Positions 27,101-40,300 of a stretch of 64,000 nucleotides of DNA are shown in pieces. Position 1 is the stretch's first letter. Every line of letters starts with the position of its first letter. Made by a program: the position numbers and the translations under genes. The notes under the pieces are model-generated. The model did no database searches, was not told where the DNA came from, and worked only from the letters and a program-made list of their open reading frames with translations. The stretch comes from Mimachlamys varia. Its lineage: Eukaryota > Mollusca > Bivalvia > Pectinida > Pectinidae. Location: NCBI GenBank assembly GCA_947623455.1, contig OX392528.1:56810322-56874321 (forward strand). The letters run 5' to 3'.

Positions 27101-30100
27101 CCTATACCTGTTAGATATGCCTATACCTGTTAGATATGTCCTATACCTGTAAGATATGTCCCATACCTGTTTTTTATGTCCCATACCTGTTAGATATATC
27201 CTTTACCTGTTAGATATGTCCCATACCTGTTTTTTATGTCCCATACCTGTTAGATATATCCTTCACCTGTTAGATATATCCTATACCTGTTAGATATATC
27301 CTATACCTGTTAGATATGTCCTATACCTGTTAGATATATCCTATACCTGTTATATATGTCCTATACCTGTTAGATATATCCTATACCTGTTAGATATGTC
27401 CTATACATGTTAGATATGTCCTATACCTGTTAGATATGTCCTATACATGTTAGATATGTCCTATACCTGTTAGATATATCCTTCACCTGTTAGATATATC
27501 CTATACCTGTTAGATATATCCTATACCTGTTAGATATGTCCTATACCTGTTAGATATGTCCTATACCTGTTAGATATATCCTATACCTGTTAGATATGCC
27601 CTATACCTGTTAGATATATCCTATACCGGTTAGATATGTCCTATACCTGTTAGATATGTCCTATACCTGTTAGATATGCCCTATACCTGTTATATATATC
27701 CTATACCTGTTAGATATGTCCTATACCTGTTATATATATTCTATACCGGTTAGATATGTCCTATACCTGTTAGATATGTCCTATACCTGTTAGATATGTC
27801 CTATACCTGTTAGATATGTCCTATACCTGTTAGATATATCCTTCACCTGTTAGATATATCCTATACCTGTTAGATATATCCTATACCTGTTAGATATGTC
27901 CTATACCTGTTAGATATATCCTTCACCTGTTAGATATATCCTATACCTGTTAGATATATCCTATACCTGTTAGATATGTCCTATACCTGTTAGATATATC
28001 CTATACCTGTTAAATATGTCCTATACCTGTTAGATATGTCCCATACCTGTTAGATATGTCCCATACCTGTTTTTATGTCCTATACCTGTTAGATATGTCC
28101 TATACCTGTTAGATATGCCCTTTACCTGTAAGATATGGCCTTTACCTGTTTTTTATGTCCTATAAATGTTAAATATGTCCTATACCTGTTAGATATGTCC
28201 TATACCTGTAAGATATGGCCTTTACCTGTTTGTTATGTCCTATACATGTTAGATATGTCCCATACCTGTTTTTTATGTCCCATACCTGTTAGATATGTCC
28301 TATTCCTGTTAGATATTTCCTATACCTGTTAGATATATCCTTCACCTGTTAGATATATCCTATACCTGTTAGATATATCCTATACCTGTTAGATATGTCC
28401 TATACCTGTTAGATATATCCTATACCTGTTAGATATATCCTATACCTGTTAGATATATCCTATACCTGTTTTTTTATGTCCCATACCTGTTAGATATATC
28501 CTTTACCTGTTAGATATGTCCCATACCTGTTTTTATGTCCCATACCTGTTAGATATATCCTATACCTGTTAGATATATCCTATACCTGTTAGATATATCC
28601 TATACCTGTTAGATATGTCCTATACCTGTTTTTTATGTCCCATACCTGTTAGATATATCCTTTACCTGTTAGATATATCCTTTACCTGTTAGATATGTCC
28701 TATACCTGTTTTTTTATGTCCCATACCTGTTAGATATATCCTATACCTGTTAGATATGTCCTATACCTGTTAGATATATCCTATACCTGTTAGATATATC
28801 CTATACCTGTTAGATATGTCCTATACCTGTTTTTTTATGTCCCATACCTGTTAGATATATCCTTTACCTGTTAGATATGTCCTATACCTGTGATATATGC
28901 GCTATACCTGTTAGATATGTCCTATACCTGATAAATAAGTTCCATACCTGTTAGATATATCCTATACCTGTTAGATATGTCCTATACCTGTTAGATATAT
29001 CCTATACCTGTTAGATATATCCTATACCTGTTAGATATGTCCTATACCTGTTAGATATATCCTATACCTGTGATATATGCCCTATACCTGTTAGATATGT
29101 CCTATACCTGATAGATAAGTCCCATACCTGTTAGATATGTCCTATTCCTGTTAGATATTTCCTATACCTGTTAGATATATCCTTCACCTGTTAGATATAT
29201 CCTATACCTGTTTTTATGTCCTATACCTGTTATATATGTCCTATACCTGTTATATATATCCTATACCTGTTAGATATGTCCTATAAATGTTAGATATGTC
29301 CTATACCTGTTAGATATGCCTATACCTGTTAGATATGTCCTATACCTGTTAGATATGTCCCATACCTGTTTTTTATGTCCCATACCTGTTAGATATATCC
29401 TTTACCTGTTAGATATGTCCCATACCTGTTAGATATGTCCTATACCTGTTAGATATGTCCTATACCTGTTAGATATATCCTATACCTGTTAGATATGCCC
29501 TATACCTGTTAGATATATCCTATACCGGTTAGATATGTCCTATACCTGTTAGATATGTCCTATACCTGTTAGATATGCCCTATACCTGTTATATATATCC
29601 TATACCTGTTAGATATGTCCTATACCTGTTATATATATTCTATACCGGTTAGATATGTCCTATACCTGTTAGATATGTCCTATACCTGTTAGATATGTCC
29701 TATACCTGTTAGATATGTCCTATACCTGTTAGATATATCCTTCACCTGTTAGATATATCCTATACCTGTTAGATATATCCTATACCTGTTAGATATGTCC
29801 TATACCTGTTAGATATATCCTTCACCTGTTAGATATATCCTATACCTGTTAGATATATCCTATACCTGTTAGATATGTCCTATACCTGTTAGATATATCC
29901 TATACCTGTTAAATATGTCCTATACCTGTTAGATATGTCCCATACCTGTTAGATATGTCCCATACCTGTTTTTATGTCCTATACCTGTTAGATATGTCCT
30001 ATACCTGTTAGATATGCCCTTTACCTGTAAGATATGGCCTTTACCTGTTTTTTATGTCCTATAAATGTTAAATATGTCCTATACCTGTTAGATATGTCCT

Positions 30101-33100
30101 ATACCTGTAAGATATGGCCTTTACCTGTTTGTTATGTCCTATACATGTTAGATATGTCCCATACCTGTTTTTTATGTCCCATACCTGTTAGATATGTCCT
30201 ATTCCTGTTAGATATTTCCTATACCTGTTAGATATATCCTTCACCTGTTAGATATATCCTATACCTGTTAGATATATCCTATACCTGTTAGATATGTCCT
30301 ATACCTGTTAGATATATCCTATACCTGTTAGATATATCCTATACCTGTTAGATATATCCTATACCTGTTAGATATGTCCTATACCTGTTTTTTTATGTCC
30401 CATACCTGTTAGATATATCCTTTACCTGTTAGATATGTCCCATACCTGTTTTTATGTCCCATACCTGTTAGATATATCCTATACCTGTTAGATATATCCT
30501 ATACCTGTTAGATATATCCTATACCTGTTAGATATGTCCTATACCTGTTTTTTTTATGTCCCATACCTGTTAGATATATCCTTTACCTGTTAGATATATC
30601 CTTTACCTGTTAGATATGTCCTATACCTGTTTTTTTATGTCCCATACCTGTTAGATATATCCTATACCTGTTAGATATGTCCTATACCTGTTAGATATAT
30701 CCTATACCTGTTAGATATGTCCTATACCTGTTTTTTTATGTCCCATACCTGTTAGATATATCCTTTACCTGTTAGATATGTCCTATACCTGTGATATATG
30801 CCCTATACCTGTTAGATATGTCCTATACCTGATAAATAAGTCCCATACCTGTTAGATATATCCTATACCTGTTAGATATGTCCTATACCTGTTAGATATA
30901 TCCTATACCTGTTAGATATATCCTATACCTGTTAGATATGTCCTATACCTGTTAGATATATCCTATACCTGTGATATATGCCCTATACCTGTTAGATATG
31001 TCCTATACCTGATAGATAAGTCCCATACCTGTTAGATATGTCCTATTCCTGTTAGATATTTCCTATACCTGTTAGATATATCCTTCACCTGTTAGATATA
31101 TCCTATACCTGTTTTTATGTCCTATACCTGTTATATATGTCCTATACCTGTTATATATATCCTATACCTGTTAGATATGTCCTATAAATGTTAGATATGT
31201 CCTATACCTGTTAGATATATCCTATACCTGTTAGATATATCCTATACCTGTTAGATATGTCCTATACCTGTTAGATATATCCTATACCTGTGATATATGC
31301 CCTATACCTGTTAGATATGTCCTATACCTGATAGATAAGTCCCATACCTGTTAGATATGTCCTATTCCTGTTAGATATTTCCTATACCTGTTAGATATAT
31401 CCTTCACCTGTTAGATATATCCTATACCTGTTTTTATGTCCTATACCTGTTATATATGTCCTATACCTGTTATATATATCCTATACCTGTTAGATATGTC
31501 CTATAAATGTTAGATATGTCCTATACCTGTTAGATATGCCTATACCTGTTAGATATGTCCTATACCTGTTAGATATGTCCCATACCTGTTTTTTATGTCC
31601 CATACCTGTTAGATATATCCTTTACCTGTTAGATATGTCCCATACCTGTTAGATATGTCCTATACCTGTTAGATATGTCCTATACCTGTTAGATATATCC
31701 TATACCTGTTAGATATGCCCTATACCTGTTAGATATATCCTATACCGGTTAGATATGTCCTATACCTGTTAGATATGTCCTATACCTGTTAGATATGCCC
31801 TATACCTGTTATATATATCCTATACCTGTTAGATATGTCCTATACCTGTTATATATATTCTATACCGGTTAGATATGTCCTATACCTGTTAGATATGTCC
31901 TATACCTGTTAGATATGTCCTATACCTGTTAGATATGTCCTATACCTGTTAGATATATCCTTCACCTGTTAGATATATCCTATACCTGTTAGATATATCC
32001 TATACCTGTTAGATATGTCCTATACCTGTTAGATATATCCTTCACCTGTTAGATATATCCTATACCTGTTAGATATATCCTATACCTGTTAGATATGTCC
32101 TATACCTGTTAGATATATCCTATACCTGTTAAATATGTCCTATACCTGTTAGATATGTCCCATACCTGTTAGATATGTCCCATACCTGTTTTTATGTCCT
32201 ATACCTGTTAGATATGTCCTATACCTGTTAGATATGCCCTTTACCTGTACGATATGGCCTTTACCTGTTTTTTATGTCCTATAAATGTTAAATATGTCCT
32301 ATACCTGTTAGATATGTCCTATACCTGTAAGATATGGCCTTTACCTGTTTGTTATGTCCTATACATGTTAGATATGTCCCATACCTGTTTTTTATGTCCC
32401 ATACCTGTTAGATATGTCCTATTCCTGTTAGATATTTCCTATACCTGTTAGATATATCCTTCACCTGTTAGATATATCCTATACCTGTTAGATATATCCT
32501 ATACCTGTTAGATATGTCCTATACCTGTTAGATATATCCTATACCTGTTAGATATATCCTATACCTGTTAGATATATCCTATACCTGTTAGATATGTCCT
32601 ATACCTGTTTTTTTATGTCCCATACCTGTTAGATATATCCTTTACCTGTTAGATATGTCCCATACCTGTTTTTATGTCCCATACCTGTTAGATATATCCT
32701 ATACCTGTTAGATATATCCTATACCTGTTAGATATATCCTATACCTGTTAGATATGTCCTATACCTGTTTTTTTATGTCCCATACCTGTTAGATATATCC
32801 TTTACCTGTTAGATATATCCTTTACCTGTTAGATATGTCCTATACCTGTTTTTTTATGTCCCATACCTGTTAGATATATCCTATACCTGTTAGATATGTT
32901 CTATACCTGTTAGATATATCCTATACCTGTTAGATATATCCTATACCTGTTAGATATGTCCTATACCTGTTTTTTTATGTCCCATACCTGTTAGATATAT
33001 CCTTTACCTGTTAGATATGTCCTATACCTGTGATATATGCCCTATACCTGTTAGATATGTCCTATACCTGATAAATAAGTCCCATACCTGTTAGATATAT

Positions 33101-36100
33101 CCTATACCTGTTAGATATGTCCTATACCTGTTAGATATATCCTATACCTGTTAGATATATCCTATACCTGTTAGATATGTCCTATACCTGTTAGATATAT
33201 CCTATACCTGTGATATATGCCCTATACCTGTTAGATATGTCCTATACCTGATAGATAAGTCCCATACCTGTTAGATATGTCCTATTCCTGTTAGATATTT
33301 CCTATACCTGTTAGATATATCCTTCACCTGTTAGATATATCCTATACCTGTTTTTATGTCCTATACCTGTTATATATGTCCTATACCTGTTATATATATC
33401 CTATACCTGTTAGATATGTCCTATAAATGTTAGATATGTCCTATACCTGTTAGATATGCCTATACCTGTTAGATATGTCCTATACCTGTTAGATATGTCC
33501 CATACCTGTTTTTTATGTCCCATACCTGTTAGATATATCCTTTACCTGTTAGATATGTCCCATACCTGTTTTTTATGTCCCATACCTGTTAGATATATCC
33601 TTCACCTGTTAGATATATCCTATACCTGTTAGATATATCCTATACCTGTTAGATATGTCCTATACCTGTTAGATATATCCTATACCTGTTAGATATGTCC
33701 TATACCTGTTAGATATATCCTATACCTGTCAGATATGTCCTATACATGTTAGATATGTCCTATACCTGTTAGATATGTCCTATACATGTTAGATATGTCC
33801 TATACCTGTTAGATATATCCTTCACCTGTTAGATATATCCTATACCTGTTAGATATATCCTATACCTGTTAGATATGTCCTATACCTGTTAGATATGTCC
33901 TATACCTGTTAGATATATCCTATACCTGTTAGATATGCCCTATACCTGTTAGATATATCCTATACCGGTTAGATATGTCCTATACCTGTTAGATATGTCC
34001 TATACCTGTTAGATATGCCCTTTACCTGTTATATATATCCTATACCTGTTAGATATGTCCTATACCTGTTATATATATTCTATACCGGTTAGATATGTCC
34101 TATACCTGTTAGATATGTCCTATACCTGTTAGATATGTCCTATACCTGTTAGATATGTCCTATACCTGTTAGATATATCCTTCACCTGTTAGATATATCC
34201 TATACCTGTTAGATATATCCTATACCTGTTAGATATGTCCTATACCTGTTAGATATATCCTTCACCTGTTAGATATATCCTATACCTGTTAGATATATCC
34301 TATACCTGTTAGATATATCCTATACCTGTTAAATATGTCCTATACCTGTTAGATATGTCCCATACCTGTTAGATATGTCCCATACCTGTTTTTATGTCCT
34401 ATACCTGTTAGATATGTCCTATACCTGTTAGATATGCCCTTTACCTGTAAGATATGGCCTTTACCTGTTTTTTTATGTCCTATAAATGTTAAATATGTCC
34501 TATACCTGTTAGATATGTCCTATACCTGTAAGATATGGCCTTTACCTGTTTGTTATGTCCTATACATGTTAGATATGTGCTATACCTGTTAAATATGTCC
34601 CATACCTGTTTTTTATGTCCTAAACCTGTTAGATATGCCCTATATCTATTAGATATATCCTATAACTGTTAGATATATCCTATAACTGTTAGATATATCC
34701 TATACCTGTTAGATTTATCCTATACCTGTTAGATATGTCCCATACCTGTTAGATATATCCTATACCTGTTAGATATATCCTATACCTGTTATATATGTCC
34801 CATACCTGTTAGATATATCCTTTACCTGTTAGATATATCCTATACCTGTTAGATATGTTCTTTACCTGTTAGATATAATCTATACCTGTAAGATATGCCA
34901 TATACCTGTTATATATATCCTTTACCTTTTAGATATGTCCTTTACCTTTTAGATATGTCCCATAACTGTTATATATGCCCTATACCTGTTAGATATGTCC
35001 TATACCTGTTAGATATATCCTATACCTGTAAGATATGTTCTATACCTGTTAGATATATCCTATACCTGTTAGATATATCCTATACCTGTTAGATATATCC
35101 TATACCTGTTAGATATGTCCTATACCTGTTAGATATATCCTATACCTGTTAGATATGTCCTATACATGTTAGATATATCCTATACCTGTTAGATATGTCC
35201 TATACCTGTTAGATATATCCTTTACCTGTTAGATATGTCCTATACCTGTTAGATATGTCCTATAACTGTTAGATATGCCCTATACCTGTAAGATATGTCC
35301 TATACCTGTTATATATGCCCTCGATACGTTTTAGGTATGTCCTGTTATTTAAAGAAATTTGACCTATCATAGCTTGTTCTCACTGATCGTGTTTGTATGT
35401 TCAGAGTTCAAAGAGGCGTTTAAGCTGTTCGACCGTGATGGGGACGGTACGGTGGACGTGGACGAACTCGGAACGGTGATGAAGTCGCTGGGCCAGGAAC
35501 CGACGGAGCAGGAAGTCAGGGATATGATCAACGAAGTTGACAACGACCGTATGTATTAACAGTGCCTTATTATGTTTATGTTCTGTTTTATATATAATCA
35601 CGATCATAAATGCTATGTACAGTACAGTACAGTACTCCTACAGTTGGTATACCTCTGATTGAAACTATTTGTCGTCATTAATATTGGCAAAATTAAATTA
35701 TCCGCGAAATACGCAAAAATTTATCGCACGGAAGTTGGTTTACAGTATATGCCGTTAGTAAACTAAATTGTATCCATAAGCTGTATACTACAATTTACAG
35801 TGATAATGTCAGGGTATTAAACCAGGAGACGCGTCACGCTGAACAAATTAATTTTAATGTGCGATATGATCAAATCCATATGAATATTGTTACGAAACGT
35901 GACGGCATATAGAACCTGACGTAGGCATACAAATCAAACAGATCCGCCACGACGTAACGTTTTATCGGGTACCAGGGGCTGTAATTATATTTAACAATTA
36001 TCATTGTGATAATTAGTACATATCGTACATGCACACATCCAGACTTGGACTATTATTACACTTCCATTTGGTTACAGTTCAGTTCTGTTTACGCATTCTG

Positions 36101-37648
36101 TGTTCGAAAATGAATGACATGCAACGTAAAAAGTAGTAAATTATCTTTGTTTCGCTTTCTACATTATCTTATCTCAGTTTCAGAAAATTGTTTTCTTACT
36201 TTGTATTTAAAACTGAAACTTACACAAACAGCTAATACACATAAAATAACAAGAAAACAATTATCAATCTTTGGATGATGAACAATGTGAATAATATAAT
36301 TATGAAATTACTTAAACGTACTATTTTTAATCAGATATGAAGAAAATATACTTAATAACGTAATTGTATTACGTTTTCAACAGAAAGTGGCTCCATCGAG
36401 TTCCCGGAGTTCCTGCAATTAATGGCGAAGAAAATGAACGACACGGACACAGAACAGGAGATAAAGGACGCCTTTAAGGTGTTCGATACGAACGCGAGGG
36501 GCTATATCACGGCTAGTGAACTGAAAGACATTATGACCACTCTTGGGGAGAAACTGACCGACGAGGAAACGGACGAAATGATCAAATATTCCCGCGCGGA
36601 TCTCGAAGGCCATATCAATTACGTCGGTGAGTAATTGGGGACAAATATCAACTGTACAAACATTTTCAATTTTAGAACCGAACGCCTAAAAATAGAGTAT
36701 ATAACACACGTGATATCGGGATGCATGTGTTCGTTTGTTATAAGGAGTATTTCCAAAACCATAGTTTACTTAGAAAAGATAAATTTAACAAACCTATGGT
36801 AAATGCATCTGGGCGTTTTTTAAAAAAAAAAATACATCGGTTAATAATGAGCTGAATGAAATATCATTGTGAATGAATGACATACATGTATAGATTGCTT
36901 ACTCAGTAATTTGTATGGATTAGCATATCATTCTAAATAATGTGTTATGATGCACTGCTCGTTTATCTTCTTGTTGTGGATGCTTGCTTATATAATTAGC
37001 AAAGTTAGAAATTACCTCATTAATACCACGTAATGATTTCCCAAATATCTTTGAAATCAGGCTGAAATAATCAAACACACATATATATTCTGTATATAAT
37101 AATTAAAAATGATTACGTTACTTATTTTTTATAAATATTGCATTTTGAAAATATGCGTTAAAATGCCTTAATAACTCAATAACAACTACTATATATACAG
37201 TACCTGGCTTTAAGCTACCTCGCTTGCATGGAATCCGAATATTTATACGTATTATTCGATATGATACAAAATAAAAAACTAGAAAATGAAATGAAAACGT
37301 TCTTTATATTTTAATACTACTTGCATTATGGTGTGCTGTCAATGTTATCATTAAAATATACTGCCTGTTATCTTACTGTTATTACTTTCTTAACTGTGCA
37401 AGTCTATGGGTTCAGATTACTTACATGGTAGTAATAGTTTAATGGCCATCTTAATTAATTATGTACCTCATTATTTCCGGAAGATGCCCTCAAAACTGAT
37501 TAAAACAAAGTAGTTGAACTCTTTGTACCAATTAAAAATTGAGTGATATACACCTTTTGCTTCCGTACTTCAATCGAAAAGATGAGATATATATATCGTT
37601 TTTTATTGTTATTTTGCAGAGTTCGTGCGGTTGATGACAGCGCCGTGA
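21109..37648 (+). CDS. CML-3: calmodulin-like protein, 148 aa, with degenerate C-lobe EF-hands
   Basis: Exons: 21109-21139 (31 nt, starts ATG), 35405-35548 (144 nt), 36384-36626 (243 nt), 37620-37648 (29 nt, ends TGA); coding length 447 nt, phase 1 throughout. The N-terminus is [14 protein letters not shown]1 is [12 protein letters not shown] and EF2 is [12 protein letters not shown], both good. EF3 is [12 protein letters not shown], with Arg at loop position 5. EF4 reads [12 protein letters not shown], with Arg instead of Asp at position 1. The C-lobe is therefore expected to bind calcium poorly, while the N-lobe should work. The C-terminus is EFVRLMTAP. The codons look more GC-rich than in CML-4. 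The intron after the first coding exon is 14.3 kb and carries a 10.8-kb minisatellite, a SINE-bearing inverted-repeat element and a retroelement tail. An acceptor (TTTTGCAG) sits directly before the ATG, so a further 5' exon must exist. AATAAA follows the stop by about 125 nt. Confidence 0.87.
22886..23246. mobile_element. 361-bp element with 20-bp terminal inverted repeats, fold-back interior
   Basis: Left end TTACAGTGTCTTCAGTAATA (22886-22905); the right end (23227-23246) is its reverse complement with one mismatch. A second inverted copy of the inner part (TTTGGTATTACTGA, about 22963-22976) lies 60 bp inside the left end, with GAGTGA and TCACTC between them, so the left 90 bp can fold on itself. 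The right half holds a SINE. The position is the long intron of CML-3. There is no coding capacity. Confidence 0.55.
23055..23222 (-). mobile_element. tRNA-derived SINE
   Basis: On the minus strand it starts with a tRNA-like head holding an A-box-like TGGTGCAGTGG and a B-box-like GGTTCGTTTCC. It continues into a core with CCGGGTAATCCGGTTTCC and CTCCCAC, a core sequence shared by SINEs of molluscs and other invertebrates. It is nested in the 361-bp inverted-repeat element within the CML-3 intron. Confidence 0.7.
23776..23935 (+). mobile_element. 3'-tail fragment of the Penelope-like element
   Basis: The stretch starting gtcgtcgatgaagccgaagg and running to the Ttgttcatattttgtccct and taatcgattttgag segments matches the end of the RT pseudogene near 17888-18040 closely and in the same order. 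No RT coding sequence precedes it, so it is a truncated copy in the CML-3 intron. Confidence 0.65.
24575..35344. repeat. 20-bp minisatellite, about 538 copies (10.8 kb), with higher-order repeats
   Basis: The unit is tatacctgttagatatgtcc with frequent g/a, tta/ttt and occasional length variants. A longer period is superimposed. The marker gataaataag occurs at 26731, 28930, 30831 and 33070. An identical stretch of 198 nt occurs at 28135, 30034 and 32254, with a near copy at 34454. Spacings are about 1.9-2.2 kb. One copy is longer because an internal segment of about 320 bp (16 units) is duplicated at 30969-31290. The array fills most of a CML-3 intron and ends 60 nt before the EF1 exon acceptor. 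Open frames inside it are by-products. Confidence 0.97.
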
Positions 37649-37773
37649 CGGTGTATTTACAGTATCATAGACTACACTACATGTGGTTGGAAATATGCCC
37701 AGGATTAACATCATAGAAACACTTATTCATAAATACATCATAATTCGAGTGTATGCAATCATTTTCACTTTGA

Positions 37774-37779
37774 AATAAA
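37774..37779 (+). terminator. Polyadenylation signal of CML-3
   Basis: AATAAA followed by GTTTATTTCC, 126 nt after the TGA stop of CML-3. Spacing and sequence are normal for a metazoan cleavage signal. Confidence 0.6.
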
Positions 37780-38220
37780 GTTTATTTCCATAACCCTTTG
37801 CCCGTTTAAGCAAGGTAACCGTTTGACTTCTAGACCTAGATTCGTTGCAAATCTTTGACAGGACTGTTTCATTATCAGCACAAGGAAGCTAATAACAATG
37901 ATTTTTTTATTTATGAATGAGAAAACTCTACAGGAAAGCTTCATAAGATTTTAATGACGTCATATGTTGTCTATATCGTGTGATGTATCTGTAACGATTT
38001 GAATATTCATTAAAAAGATACATATTTATGCAACAGTTTTGTGTTCACTTTTTCACTGCTGTACACTATACATCATTGCAAATAATATCATAATATGGTA
38101 CATGTACAGTGTATATATAGTATTTACATACCAATCATGACTTTATGTACATTTCCTGCTGCAACACTAAATTAATATTCGATCACAACAGATGTAACAT
38201 ACAATTATTTGTGGATAGGT

Positions 38221-38446
38221 GGGACTGGTTTGTTTATAGTTTACGTCCTTTAAACAGCTATAGCCATTTAAGGGCGTGTCAGATTTTGGTGAAGGAAAGC
38301 TGCAGTTCCCGTAAAAATCACCGACCTGCGGCAAGTACCTGGCAAAAGCTTCACATACTTATACTATCGACTATACGCGACCCAGAGGTTGAGGGCTAGT
38401 AGTAGCCGAATGTCAGACATCTTGACCACTTGGTCACCGCGGTTCC
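38221..38446 (-). mobile_element. tRNA-derived SINE, bivalve type
   Basis: On the minus strand the head reads like a Ser/Leu-type tRNA (accgcggtgaccaagtggtc). It passes through ctctgggtcgcg (degraded B box region) and a core around cctgcggcaagtacctggca (+ strand), and ends with the tail aaaggacgtaaactataaac. The same tail, in the other orientation, closes the SINE at 55761-55940. The head is decayed. Confidence 0.72.
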
Positions 38447-39800
38447 TGATATTTATTCAAATCAACATCTTCTAAGAACGTTTCACTGAAGCTGCATAAA
38501 ATCATAACTGCATAACCAGAAAATAAAAAATGTTTATACATAAAAATGTATCTTTATAAGTATCTATAAATATGGCAAAGCAGCTACACAGGGGAATCTC
38601 ATGTGGATTTAAGTACATTTGTATTACATATATACATTTAAAATGGATATATATGTGTTCATTCCCTTCTAAAAACATTATTAATGATAAGCATATTACA
38701 AATAAATACATTTTATTGATTTTAAACTCAAGCTTTTTTTCAGATTCATTGTATACTATACATGTAAGGCTACACGTGCCCAACTCTGAGTTACACAAAT
38801 CCGTGAAAGCGATACATTAGATTTAATTCAATCAAAAGGAGACATATGGAGCTTGGAATTGATGTTTCAATTAGCTGTACACATCAGCCAATATTCATGT
38901 CCTTCCACTTTATTGAAGGTTCAGTAAACATTGACTGCATTGAGGTGGTATAAAGTTCTTATGTTTGTGTCAATTACATATGTCGCTGGTGGCTTGTATT
39001 TTAATTTGTAATAATCAGAGAAAGTGTTTTTCTCCTGCCACACAACTCCAACAACCCAGGTGAAGTATAAAATGGTCTGGGATGGGGGTATCTGTGCTGT
39101 AGCATTCAAGTGTGGTGGAACTATAAAAGATGCCGTTGAAAACATGGTCCAACTACAAACAGAACACAACACATCTCCAGCACACACGCACCCCCCAGTT
39201 CGCAGTTCATGATGATTATGACGTCACAATGGTAATGTTGACATTTTGTTCCGAAATGATTAGTTACTCACGCATATGTATACCTTTGTCGGTCATGTAT
39301 CATTTTCCTGCCCGCTTACCTAACAGGCCTGACCCTTGTGAGTACCTACTCACCTCCTGACCAATCAATAGGGATCACTTATAGGGCTAACATATCAGGT
39401 GCTGTAGCACACACATCAGTTTGGATTTTGTCCCTGGACAGACTGGATCACATAAAGTTAAAAGGTTCATTTGATGTCGCCAGTGCCGACGAGTGAAACA
39501 TGTTCAGCTAGTCTTAGCTAAAGAACATTAACGTTTAACAACGGGCAGTTGATATTTCTGCTTCAAACTGTCGTGATTCATATTTCTGACCCACCAGGGA
39601 CGTGGTTTTTTGCACTGAAATCTACTTGGTGTTGTTTGTGACTGTTATATTGATGAAATGCCAAGAACTTTTCAAACAGTAATTAGCGTCACAGTGTACA
39701 CATCGATACTGTTCGTAATCAGCTGTTCATATTCAGTGGGCCCATTCGGTTCGGAAGCGGGTGAAAACTCAACAGAGCATTCAAACACTATTATTACAAA

Positions 39801-40215
39801 ATGAGTAAGACGAGACAAGTGAAAAGATTGGACTATAAAGCCATGCACGAGGGAACAGTAGAAGTTGGTGCAGACATTGAATCATCTTAGATGGGAGCAC
39901 TGCATTGGATCTCTCGTTTGAACCGGACGCGCCTAACGGGTCTACTTCCGGTAGCGAAACCGAAACCGAAAACAAAAAGTTGAGCAGGATGAAATATACG
40001 ACACATGCGATATTGGGTCTGATGATGACGTCGAACTGAAGGAAGCGGACAATGAAATTGAAATGCTACGATAGCCGCTAAAAAGGGGGAATAATCGTGT
40101 GGTTCTGAAGAAGAAACAGAAGGAGATCAACAGGTTACAGAAGGAACTCTCCAAAATCCATATCCGCCGAGGCAGTGAGGGGACCGTTCAGAACAGTGAC
40201 ACTCGGAAGGGTACC
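39801..40215 (+). pseudogene. Decayed ORF with coiled-coil segment, probable retroelement fragment
   Basis: Starts ATG (MSKTRQVKRLDYKAMHEGT), then breaks by stop and frameshift. Later frames give an acidic stretch (DEIYDTCDIGSDDD) followed by heptad-like KKKQKEINRLQKELSKI. The layout (short basic start, acidic middle, coiled coil) resembles gag-like first ORFs of retroelements, but I cannot name the family. It is followed directly by an AT-rich segment that recurs inverted at 42480-42555. Confidence 0.4.
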
Positions 40216-40224
40216 AAGAAGCCA

Positions 40225-40300
40225 TGTGTTTATATGTTATTTATATATCATATCTAAGTCATTAAAACTGTATGTTTATGTGATATGTAATGTATTACTA
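40225..40300 (+). repeat. Left arm of a 76-bp inverted repeat around the start of CML-4
   Basis: The sequence from tgtgtttatatgttatttat to aatgtattacta is found reverse-complemented at 42480-42555 with two mismatches in 76 nt. Similarity stops sharply at both ends. Confidence 0.85.

Noticed and set aside
28135..34650. Identical 65-codon open frames at 28135, 30034 and 32254
   Set aside because: They are made wholly of the 20-bp repeat, and recur because the higher-order block recurs; there is no protein family likeness and no independent coding signal.
38502..39360. Several open frames of 62-98 codons on both strands
   Set aside because: They overlap each other in different frames, have no family features, and sit in AT-rich DNA between a SINE and a decayed ORF.
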